Shown here: piece after piece, positions 1 to 5,478 of the stretch
Layout: every line of letters begins with the position of its first letter
Position numbering within the stretch: position 1 is the stretch's first letter
Origin: Candidatus Latescibacterota bacterium
GTDB taxonomy: Bacteria; Latescibacterota; UBA2968; UBA8231
Assembly: GCA_022825185.1 (NCBI GenBank)
Contig: JAJDYK010000274.1
Span: 1-14,916 of the forward strand
Direction: 5' to 3'
DNA length: 14,916 nucleotides
Notes under the pieces: generated by a model
What the model was told of the DNA's origin: nothing
Databases searched by the model: none
What the model saw: only the letters and a program-made list of their open reading frames with translations
Made by a program: the position numbers and the translations under genes

Positions 1-69
1 TGTCAGCGCATTGAAGAGCGTTGATTTGCCAACATTGGGCAAGCCGATTATGCCGATGGAAAGAGCCAT
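1..69 (-). CDS. ychF: Ribosome-binding ATPase YchF (partial, N-terminus only)
   Basis: Only the first 23 codons lie in the window; the rest runs off the left edge. They carry a complete Walker A/P-loop (GLPNVGKST) starting at about residue 9, preceded by a short hydrophobic beta strand (ALSIGII). This is the hallmark N-terminus of the Obg-related YchF/OLA1 family, which hydrolyses ATP rather than GTP and associates with the ribosome. The start is ATG at 69-67, with a GAGG unusually close (1 nt) upstream. The gene lies on the same strand as the upstream tRNA cluster and is separated from it by a strong hairpin, leaving only about 17 nt between hairpin and start codon. Other Obg/Era-type GTPases share the P-loop, but the exact LPNVGKSTLFNALT pattern favours YchF. 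Confidence 0.85.
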   Translation of the reverse strand, partial: MALSIGIIGLPNVGKSTLFNALT

Positions 70-86
70 ACCTCATATCGCAAATA

Positions 87-127
87 AATTAAGTCCCTGT
101 AAGTCAAAAGCTCACAGGGACTTAATT
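87..127 (-). terminator. Perfect 14-bp inverted repeat: tRNA-cluster terminator or ychF leader hairpin
   Basis: Positions 87-100 and 114-127 are perfect reverse complements (arm AATTAAGTCCCTGT on the plus strand) around a 13-nt loop. Read on the minus strand, the stem follows directly after the encoded CCA of tRNA-Pro(CGG) and is followed by an AT-rich stretch (TATTT). That fits an intrinsic terminator for the tRNA transcript. It ends only about 17 nt before the ychF start, so it may instead act as a partial terminator or attenuator in the ychF leader. Confidence 0.65.
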
Positions 128-129
128 AG

Positions 130-207
130 TGGTCGGGGTGGCCGGATTTGAACCGGCGACCCCCTGCTCCCGAAGCAGGTGCGCTAGCCGGGCTGCGCTA
201 CACCCCG
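130..207 (-). tRNA. tRNA-Pro (anticodon CGG)
   Basis: A 78-nt cloverleaf is readable on the minus strand. The acceptor stem CGGGGTG pairs perfectly with CACCCCG, followed by discriminator A and an encoded CCA (130-132). The anticodon stem CCTGC/GCAGG encloses loop TTCGGGA with anticodon CGG, reading CCG codons. The T-arm has GGTTCAAATCC. The C1:G72 base pair is a known identity feature of bacterial tRNA-Pro. It is last of three tandem tRNAs, just before the hairpin ahead of ychF. Confidence 0.95.
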
Positions 208-250
208 ACGTGGGCAAGCAAAAACTGCGATCTCTATACTACTATAAAAA

Positions 251-328
251 TGGTCGGGGTGACTGGATTTGAACCAGCGACCTCTTCCACCCCAAGGAAG
301 CGCGCTAGCCGGGCTGCGCCACACCCCG
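251..328 (-). tRNA. tRNA-Pro (anticodon GGG)
   Basis: A 78-nt minus-strand cloverleaf with acceptor CGGGGTG/CACCCCG, discriminator A and encoded CCA (251-253). The anticodon stem CTTCC/GGAAG surrounds loop TTGGGGT, giving anticodon GGG, which reads CCC/CCU. The acceptor arm and D-arm are nearly identical to the neighbouring tRNA-Pro(CGG) while the anticodon arm differs, so the two look like a duplicated and diverged pair. It has the same C1:G72 proline signature. Confidence 0.95.
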
Positions 329-361
329 ACTCAATTATCCGACCATACTCTGGCGACAAAA

Positions 362-438
362 TGGTGAGCTAACCAGGATTCGAACCTGGGACCTCCGGTT
401 CCGGAGACCGGCGCTCTATCCAGCTGAGCTATTAGCCC
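362..438 (-). tRNA. tRNA-Arg (anticodon CCG)
   Basis: A 77-nt minus-strand cloverleaf. The acceptor GGGCTAA pairs with TTAGCTC (one G:U), followed by A and an encoded CCA (362-364). The D-arm has AGCTCAGCTGGATAGAGC. The anticodon stem CCGGT/ACCGG encloses loop CTCCGGA with anticodon CCG, reading CGG arginine codons. The T-arm has GGTTCGAATCC. Its 5' end lies 5 nt after the stop codon of the bS22-like gene, so RNase P processing of a shared transcript would also set the mRNA 3' end. Confidence 0.95.
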
Positions 439-443
439 CTAGC

Positions 444-536
444 CTAGACGTTCTTCTTGTGTCGATTCTTGCGCAGTTTCTTCTTGCGCTTGTGCGTAGC
501 GATCTTATGCCGCTTTCTCTTCCTGCCACAGGGCAT
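444..536 (-). CDS. Small basic ribosomal protein, bS22/mS38-like (AURKAIP1/COX24 domain)
   Basis: A 30-residue, extremely basic protein: MPCGRKRKRH, then KIATHKRKKK, then LRKNRHKKNV. It matches the consensus of the short bacterial AURKAIP1/COX24-domain proteins, which typically read M-P-x-G-K-K-R-K-R-H-K followed by THKRKKR and RKNRHKK. In known ribosomes this family corresponds to mycobacterial bS22 and mitochondrial mS38, small-subunit proteins buried in rRNA near the decoding region. The ATG at 536-534 is preceded by AGGAG with 9 nt spacing (A8 plus G), an unusually good Shine-Dalgarno for this window. The start lies inside the HU gene in another frame with a 32-nt overlap, suggesting translational coupling. 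tRNA-Arg follows after 5 nt. The family match is from memory of the consensus; the ORF is too short for most gene callers. Confidence 0.82.
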   Translation of the reverse strand: MPCGRKRKRHKIATHKRKKKLRKNRHKKNV

Positions 537-846
537 CTTTTTTTTCTCCTGGACCTTTGTCCTCTGCGTTTTCCCCATTAACGCGCGCCCGCAATTCTTT
601 TGAGGGCTTAAATGTCGGGGCCTTGCGACCGGCGATCTTTATTTCGGCACCCGTGCGTGGATTGCGACCGGTGCGAGGTGCGCGCTCTACTACTTTGAAG
701 GTGCCAAAACCGCGAATTTCAATGTGGTCTTCCCGTTCCAAAGCCTCGACTACGGATCCAATAAAGCCATCGACCACAGCCGCAGTATCCGTCTTGGTAA
801 GCCCTGTCCCCTCGGCGATTAGACGCACGATATCAGCTTTCGTCAA
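505..846 (-). CDS. HU/IHF-family DNA-binding protein
   Basis: A 113-residue nucleoid-associated protein that binds and bends DNA as a dimer. The N-terminal helical dimerisation half starts MTKADIVRLIAEGTGL. GFGTF (46-50) leads into the beta-arm with the family signature RNPRTG (61-66), where Pro63 is the DNA-intercalating residue, and then the KPSKELR helix (80-86). The canonical fold ends near residue 90; the last ~23 residues are an acidic/mixed tail, part of which is encoded by sequence shared with the downstream bS22-like gene. The start is TTG (846-844), chosen because it gives the canonical MTKADIV start; the nearby ATG at 860-858 is out of frame. HU and IHF subunits cannot be distinguished here. 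The gene has its own sigma70-like promoter about 60 nt upstream. Confidence 0.93.
   Translation of the reverse strand: MTKADIVRLIAEGTGLTKTDTAAVVDGFIGSVVEALEREDHIEIRGFGTFKVVERAPRTGRNPRTGAEIKIAGRKAPTFKPSKELRARVNGENAEDKGPGEKKDALWQEEKAA
546..550 (-). promoter_or_regulatory. Ribosome binding site of the bS22-like gene
   Basis: AGGAG on the minus strand lies 9 nt before the ATG at 536 and is itself inside the HU coding sequence, directly followed by an A8 tract. It is one of the few clear Shine-Dalgarno sites in the window and supports the short ORF being translated independently of HU. Confidence 0.6.
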
Positions 847-908
847 GACCGCACTCTCATTCGGATGGGTTGAAATTGCGTAACTATCACGCCAACAGAT
901 AGTTTTAA

Positions 909-937
909 AGAATATGGCACGGCTTATGCTCTGTCAA
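909..937 (-). promoter_or_regulatory. Sigma70-like promoter for HU-bS22-tRNA transcript
   Basis: On the minus strand a perfect -35 (TTGACA, 937-932) is followed after exactly 17 nt by TATTCT (914-909). The predicted transcription start is near 902, giving a ~55-nt leader before the HU TTG start. It lies about 17 nt downstream of the mreC stop, so it can uncouple HU, bS22 and the three tRNAs from mreBC transcription. Confidence 0.65.
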
Positions 938-953
938 GGAAAGTAGCACTCTC

Positions 954-1715
954 TTAGTTTTTGCCGAGAACGAAAACCTCTTCGAGGACAGAGAAATCCA
1001 CAATCGACTTGAGGATAACCCGCAAAAAGACCGGGGCTCGTTTCTCCTGATTCACCTCCACCACCGTGCCAATCGGTATGCCCTTGGGGTATCGCCCGCC
1101 CAACCCCGATGATACGACTAAATCGCCCTCCCGCACCAAGTTGCTCGATTCGACGAATCGCAACCGGAACTGGCCGTCGATCCAAGAGACGATGCCTTGG
1201 GCGCGCGTCTCTTGGATCAAAGCACTCACTCTCGTACGCATCAACAACTGCACGACTGAGTCCGATCCACCGACTTGGGCAATGTGCCCGACGAGCCCTT
1301 CAGGTGTCACCACGGGCATATCCTTATCTGCGCCGTGGTCGCGACCAACGTTGATGACGATCGCGTCGTAGATGTGGTCGGGGTCGCGGCCGATCACTTC
1401 GGCAGAAATAACGCGCGTACCCCCGTCTAGAGGCCGAAAGGACAGGGCCTTGCGCAGGCGCACATTTTCCCATCCAGCTTCCTGTAGCTGCATGTTGTCA
1501 AGGGCCAGGGCTACGTTTTGAGTCAGGAGAAAACGGCTCTTTTCTTCGTTATGAGCAGAGCGGATGACTCGCGAGAATAGTGCTTGCCCTGATGCCGATA
1601 AACCGGCTTGGCAGCGCTCGGCGATATAGGTCTTATAGGATGTAGGTAAGCCCATCAAAATCAAGGCGCAGGCAAAGGCTAGTCCAATGACGATGAGCTC
1701 TCGAGTATTGGCCAT
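954..1715 (-). CDS. mreC: Rod shape-determining protein MreC
   Basis: A 253-residue bitopic inner-membrane protein of the elongasome that links cytoplasmic MreB to periplasmic cell-wall synthases. One N-terminal membrane helix (about residues 8-25) is followed by a helical region likely to form the coiled-coil dimerisation segment (about 55-90). A two-lobed beta domain follows (about 100-250), with the typical pattern AEVIGRDPDHIYDAIVINVGRDHG and the VTPEGLVGHI motif, then VVSSGLGGRYPKGIPIGTV near the end. Length is normal for the family. It starts 7 nt after mreB, as expected for an operon. No mreD follows; the next gene on this strand is HU with its own promoter. Confidence 0.93.
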   Translation of the reverse strand: MANTRELIVIGLAFACALILMGLPTSYKTYIAERCQAGLSASGQALFSRVIRSAHNEEKSRFLLTQNVALALDNMQLQEAGWENVRLRKALSFRPLDGGTRVISAEVIGRDPDHIYDAIVINVGRDHGADKDMPVVTPEGLVGHIAQVGGSDSVVQLLMRTRVSALIQETRAQGIVSWIDGQFRLRFVESSNLVREGDLVVSSGLGGRYPKGIPIGTVVEVNQEKRAPVFLRVILKSIVDFSVLEEVFVLGKN

Positions 1716-1722
1716 AACTCAG

Positions 1723-2745
1723 TTAGAGCAAAACTTGGCGGTAGTTATCAAACTCTTCGAGAATGCGGGCATTGCCCCGTACTACGGCCGAAAGGGGATC
1801 TTCACTATCGACATACGTAGGTAAATTAGTCGCCTCAAGCAGGTGTTCCCTCAGCCCCTGCAGCATGCTTCCACCACCGCAGAGTACCATGCCCCTATCG
1901 AGGATATCTGCCGCCAATTCGGGCGGCATCCTCTCCAGCACTCTGCGCACGCTGGCGACGATTTGAGCTACGGAACCGGATAGGGCTTCTCGTATCTCAA
2001 CTGAATCTACTTGCATGACTTTGGGTAGCCCAGCTACGGTGTCGCGACCACGCACCGGCATACTCTCTTCTGTTTCCAACTCCGTTGCCGACCCGATTTT
2101 CCACTTGATGTTCTCGGCACCTTGGACGCCAATAAGCAGATTGTGCTTTCTACGCATCCACTCGGAAATTGACTGATCCATAGCTTCTCCGGCCACCCGC
2201 AACGACTCGTGTTCGACGAGACCTGAAAGGGCAATTACGGCAACTTCCGTCGTCCCGCCACCAATATCGATAACCATTGAGCCTACGGCTTGATGAACTG
2301 GCAATCCCATGCCGATAGCCGCGGCCATCGGCTCGCTGACCAGATGGACTTCTCTGGCCCCTACGCGCTCGCAGGAGTTTCGCACGGCCCGCTTCTCTAC
2401 TTCAGTGCTACCTGCCGGGACTGCTACCACGATCTTGGGCCGCACGAAAAGTTTGTTCTTTTTTACTTTGCGGATAAAGCTGCGAATCATCTCTTCGGTA
2501 ACTTCAAAATCGGCGATAACGCCGTCTTTCAAGGGGCGAATTATTTGAATCCCAGCGTTTTCACGCCCCATCATTTCCTTGGCCTCTGCTCCGACGGCAA
2601 TGACTTTTTGGGTGGAGACTTGGCGGGCGACAACCGAGGGTTCGTTGAGGACGATTCCCTTGCCTTTGACATACACCAAGGTATTGGCGGTGCCCAAGTC
2701 TATACCTATTTCATGCGAAAAAAAACGCGAAAAAACGCTCATCAT
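1723..2745 (-). CDS. mreB: Rod shape-determining protein MreB (bacterial actin)
   Basis: A 340-residue actin-like ATPase that forms membrane-associated filaments guiding lateral wall synthesis. The first phosphate loop IGIDLGTANTLVYVKGKG is at about 13-30, the second phosphate loop VIDIGGGTTEVAV at about 158-170, and the adenosine motif GMVLCGGGSMLQGL at about 285-298. VAVPAGSTEVEKRAV and EPMAAAIGMGLPV are classic MreB blocks. The N-terminal MSVFSRFF is amphipathic and probably binds the membrane. Two consecutive ATG codons exist (2745 and 2742); GGAG at 2753-2750 is spaced 4 nt from the first and 7 nt from the second, so the second start is equally plausible. It heads a mreBC operon transcribed away from a divergent gene. 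Confidence 0.97.
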   Translation of the reverse strand: MMSVFSRFFSHEIGIDLGTANTLVYVKGKGIVLNEPSVVARQVSTQKVIAVGAEAKEMMGRENAGIQIIRPLKDGVIADFEVTEEMIRSFIRKVKKNKLFVRPKIVVAVPAGSTEVEKRAVRNSCERVGAREVHLVSEPMAAAIGMGLPVHQAVGSMVIDIGGGTTEVAVIALSGLVEHESLRVAGEAMDQSISEWMRRKHNLLIGVQGAENIKWKIGSATELETEESMPVRGRDTVAGLPKVMQVDSVEIREALSGSVAQIVASVRRVLERMPPELAADILDRGMVLCGGGSMLQGLREHLLEATNLPTYVDSEDPLSAVVRGNARILEEFDNYRQVLL

Positions 2746-2832
2746 GTATCTCCATCCAAAAAGTTAAATCTCGACTCTATAAGCCTTGGTATTAAGCTCC
2801 CCGGCATCGAGAGCATCCGTTGGTATCTATCT

Positions 2833-2862
2833 ATAATAACCAAGGTGATTTGGATTTGCCAA
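2833..2862 (-). promoter_or_regulatory. Candidate mreB promoter
   Basis: On the minus strand TTGGCA (2862-2857) is followed after 18 nt by TATTAT (2838-2833). This would start transcription about 80 nt before mreB. On the plus strand the same spot holds a perfect TATAAT (2832-2837) without a good -35, which could serve the divergent gene at 2944. The -35 box sits within an 8-bp inverted repeat (2846-2866). Confidence 0.4.
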
Positions 2863-2866
2863 ATCA
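2846..2866. promoter_or_regulatory. Inverted repeat in mreB/2944 divergent region (candidate operator)
   Basis: TGATTTGG (2846-2853) and CCAAATCA (2859-2866) form a perfect 8-bp dyad with a 5-nt spacer. It covers the -35 box of the candidate mreB promoter and lies between divergently transcribed genes. A second perfect palindrome, CTAGCGCTAG, is at 2885-2894. Binding-site function is inferred from symmetry and position only. Confidence 0.35.
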
Positions 2867-2943
2867 TCCGCCCTCTTATATTTTCTAGCGCTAGCTAATT
2901 CTGCACACACTGCACGTAATTCTCAGGGAGGTAGCCCATTCCT

Positions 2944-3432
2944 ATGAACAAGGCCGCGCGACATGTACTGCGGAGATTAGGGACCGACACTAGCTTAGAT
3001 CAAGAGCGCCAACAGCGCCTTTCGCGCGAGGTCCAAGAAGAGCAGCAAAAACGTCGGGAACAAGGAGCGGACCAAGATACTAGCTTCGAAACCATTCCCG
3101 AGGAAATGCTGACCGAGTCGGAAAAACGCCACGAGAAGTATCGCCGCCAACAGGCCATGGCCGGGCGGTTCACCCCCGCTGCCGAGCGTCTGCCCATTAT
3201 GACGGCGGAAGAGCGGGCTGACCATAACAAGAATCGCCCCAAGCGGCATCAGACCTCGTTTGAAGGGCCGATAGAAAAGCTAATCGAGAAATACGACCAA
3301 GACCTAGAGGAAGTACAACGCCGCCTGACCTTGGGTCAATCCATGAAGTATGAATTTACCAGCGACGGTCGCGTCCTCGACAAAGAAGGCAATGTGATCT
3401 TCGATGGAGAAAAGATCGTCAGCAAACCCTAG
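2944..3432 (+). CDS. Uncharacterised highly charged protein (162 aa)
   Basis: I do not recognise a family. The protein is hydrophilic throughout, with no signal peptide or membrane segment. Residues 17-75 are rich in Glu, Gln, Arg and Lys with heptad-like spacing, suggesting a long helix or coiled coil. A Pro/Arg-rich linker follows (about 95-105), then a second helix (about 106-130) and a short beta-like C-terminus containing two near repeats, DGRVLDKEGNVIFDGEKIV. The start ATG at 2944 has AGGGAGG at 2925-2931, a strong Shine-Dalgarno but with long 12-nt spacing. It is divergent from mreB and 51 nt upstream of the aminopeptidase, so it may be the first gene of that transcript. Even codon usage and clear frame support a real gene. 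Confidence 0.75.
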   Translation: MNKAARHVLRRLGTDTSLDQERQQRLSREVQEEQQKRREQGADQDTSFETIPEEMLTESEKRHEKYRRQQAMAGRFTPAAERLPIMTAEERADHNKNRPKRHQTSFEGPIEKLIEKYDQDLEEVQRRLTLGQSMKYEFTSDGRVLDKEGNVIFDGEKIVSKP

Positions 3433-3483
3433 GTTGGCTGACTCGCTCTCCTATTAAGGCGCACAAGTGGCTGTTGGCCGCGG

Positions 3484-4566
3484 ATGCCTCTTTTATTCCG
3501 ATTTCTCATCGGGCTTAGCCTGTTGGGCATTTGTGGCTGCAATCTCAATTACTATTGGCATCTGGCCCGCGGCCAAAGCCGCGTGATATACAAGCGTGTA
3601 TCAGTCCAAACCCTCCTCGCCCGCTCCAATTTGGCCGAGCAAACCCGGACACAACTGGAGCTGATTCAAGCCATTCTTCGCTACGCCAAAAGCGTGGGTC
3701 TGAAAACAGACGACCATTACACGACCTTCTACGATACGGGCGATGGCCCGATCAGTTGGAATGTCAGCGCTTCTCCGCCCGATCGTTTCTCGCCCTATAC
3801 TTGGGATTTTCCGTTCGTCGGCGAGGTCCCCTACAAAGGCTTCTTCCGCCGCGATTTGGCCGACGAGCAGCGCGATGCCCTCGCCGCCGAGGGATACGAT
3901 ACCATTGTCCGCCCAGTCAGTGCCTACAGTACCTTGGGATTTTTTTCCGATCCAATCCTCAGCCCAATGCTCGGCTACGCACCCGATCAACTAGCCGATT
4001 TGATCCTCCACGAGTTGACGCACGCCCTTGTCTATGCCCCAGGGCAGACCGATTACAACGAGAGCTTGGCGACCTTCGTCGGCCGTCAAGGATCCCTTCT
4101 CTTCTTGTCTCAGCATTTCGGTACCGAAACCCCGCTCTTGCAACAGGCCGAGACGCGCCGAGCAGACGCGGCGCTCTTTCGGCACTTCATGGCCGAGACC
4201 GTCGCGGCGCTCGACAGCCTCTACTCACTGGAGCTGCCCCGCAGTGTTGTACTCCGCGACAGGCAGGTCGTTTTTGCTGAGCGCCAGCGGGATTTCGCCC
4301 TCATTAGACCGCAGTTCACCCACAACTATTACGATGGGTTTCTCCAGTGGGAACTAAACAATGCGCGCCTCCTGTCTTATCGTCGCTACAACACCAATCT
4401 AACGCTCTTTTCCGCTGTTTATCGCGCGCGCGGCGAGGACTTGGCCAGTGCCTTGGAAATTTTTGCGGCCTGCGCTGAAGACGACAACCCTTGGCAGTGC
4501 TTACGCGCCGCGACAGAACCTGAAGGGGAGATGGACAGTGACAAAACTCGCGGACTTAGGGGTTAG
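3484..4566 (+). CDS. Lipoprotein zinc aminopeptidase (COG4324/Aminopep family)
   Basis: A 360-residue predicted periplasmic metallopeptidase. A hydrophobic signal (residues 3-16) ends in a lipobox-like ICGC with Cys19 as the lipidation site; Cys at -2 is unusual. Residues 20-35 (NLNYYWHLARGQ) and the PVSAYSTLGFFSDPILSPML block (about 144-163) are typical of the 'putative aminopeptidase' family. The zinc motif HELTH is at 176-180 and the third ligand is probably Glu193 in YNESLATFVG. The family is assigned peptidase activity mostly by prediction; substrates are not established. No clear ribosome site precedes the ATG and no in-frame earlier start was found. It lies 42 nt upstream of the TatT gene of a TRAP transporter on the same strand, suggesting joint expression. 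Confidence 0.85.
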   Translation: MPLLFRFLIGLSLLGICGCNLNYYWHLARGQSRVIYKRVSVQTLLARSNLAEQTRTQLELIQAILRYAKSVGLKTDDHYTTFYDTGDGPISWNVSASPPDRFSPYTWDFPFVGEVPYKGFFRRDLADEQRDALAAEGYDTIVRPVSAYSTLGFFSDPILSPMLGYAPDQLADLILHELTHALVYAPGQTDYNESLATFVGRQGSLLFLSQHFGTETPLLQQAETRRADAALFRHFMAETVAALDSLYSLELPRSVVLRDRQVVFAERQRDFALIRPQFTHNYYDGFLQWELNNARLLSYRRYNTNLTLFSAVYRARGEDLASALEIFAACAEDDNPWQCLRAATEPEGEMDSDKTRGLRG

Positions 4567-4608
4567 AAAACCAACGAGGAACCCCTCTTAGCCGATTTTT
4601 TGGTCCGA

Positions 4609-5478
4609 ATGGTAGCTAAAAACCTCTTGACAATGCTCTTGCTGGCAACCCTAGCCTCTGGGCCGATTGGGTGCGCGGCTAGGTTGCAATCTGCACTGGT
4701 GGGGTCGCTGATCGAGGACGTCAGTGCAGCCACCGCTCGCCACGACGATTTGGATTTGGTCGCCTCGGGCGTGCCTACCTTCTTGCTCTTATTAGAAGGG
4801 CTGCTGGTGGCCAATCCGCAAGATCCGCAATTGCTCTTAAGTGCTGCTGAGATATATACTTCCTACGCCACTTTGGTCGAAGTCGATGATCCCGAACGAG
4901 CCAAGCACCTGTACCACCGGGGCAAGGTGAACGGCCTCAAAGCCCTCGCCCTACGCCTTAGCCAACCAGACTTACTCAAAGCCCCCTATGCTGAATTTAT
5001 CCGCGTCACCGACGACCTAGAGGCTTCAGATCTGCCGGTCGTGTTCTGGGCCGCTTCGAGTTGGGGAGCCTGGATTAGTGCCAACATTGAATCCATGGCG
5101 GCGCTAGCCGAATTGCCCAAAGTCATTAAACTCATGCAGTGGACCGTGGCCCAAGACGAGACCTTTCAATACGGAAGTTCCCATGTCTTCTTGGGATCCT
5201 ATTACGCAGCCCTGCCGCCGATGTTGGGCGGCAACCCGGAAAAGGCCGCCGAGCACTTCGACCGAGCTACGACCATCGGCAAGGGACAGGTGCTCATGGT
5301 GTACGTAGCCAAGGCCAAATTCTATGCGCGGAACACTTTTGACCGGGAGCTATACGAATCCCTGCTCAACCAAGCCCTAACCAGTTCGGCAGACGCCGTA
5401 CCGGAACTCACATTGCAAAACATCGCCGCCCAAAGACAGGCGCAGATCCTACTGGACCAAGCCGATGATTTCTTTTAA
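4609..5478 (+). CDS. TRAP transporter-associated TatT-like lipoprotein
   Basis: A 289-residue protein resembling TatT (Tp0956 of Treponema pallidum), a periplasmic helical TPR-like lipoprotein that trimerises and binds the TRAP receptor TatP. A signal segment (residues 5-19) leads to PIGC with Cys22 as probable lipidated residue; Pro at -3 is a non-ideal lipobox. The rest is helical, with family-like blocks LLLEGLLVANPQDPQLLLSAAE, ERAKHLYHRGK and GGNPEKAAEHFDRAT. The frame is open from a TTG at 4600; I prefer the ATG at 4609 because it gives a compact signal peptide, but neither has a good ribosome site. It overlaps the next gene (DctP-type receptor) by 14 nt. Gene order TatT-receptor-Q-M supports the assignment. 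Confidence 0.85.
   Translation: MVAKNLLTMLLLATLASGPIGCAARLQSALVGSLIEDVSAATARHDDLDLVASGVPTFLLLLEGLLVANPQDPQLLLSAAEIYTSYATLVEVDDPERAKHLYHRGKVNGLKALALRLSQPDLLKAPYAEFIRVTDDLEASDLPVVFWAASSWGAWISANIESMAALAELPKVIKLMQWTVAQDETFQYGSSHVFLGSYYAALPPMLGGNPEKAAEHFDRATTIGKGQVLMVYVAKAKFYARNTFDRELYESLLNQALTSSADAVPELTLQNIAAQRQAQILLDQADDFF

Noticed and set aside
60..112. TTGACT in the hairpin loop as a -35 box for ychF
   Set aside because: No acceptable -10 hexamer at 15-19 nt; a start there would leave almost no leader.
148..372. Plus-strand open frame over the tRNA cluster
   Set aside because: It is antisense to two tRNA-Pro genes; the GFEPATSSTP-like peptide is the usual artefact of translating tRNA complements.
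557..883. Plus-strand open frame opposite HU
   Set aside because: Shadow of the HU gene, which has full family motifs on the other strand; low-complexity Ser/Arg translation.
2784..2845. Inverted repeat CCTTGGT ... ACCAAGG flanking the mreB promoter region
   Set aside because: Only 7-bp arms about 50 nt apart in AT-rich DNA; can easily occur by chance.
2290..2898. 202-codon plus-strand open frame opposite mreB
   Set aside because: It lies mostly antisense to the strongly conserved mreB N-terminal half and shows no recognisable protein pattern.
3531..4280. 249-codon open frame in another frame of the aminopeptidase gene
   Set aside because: Arg/Pro/Ser-rich translation typical of a shadow frame; the overlapping frame carries HELTH and a signal peptide.
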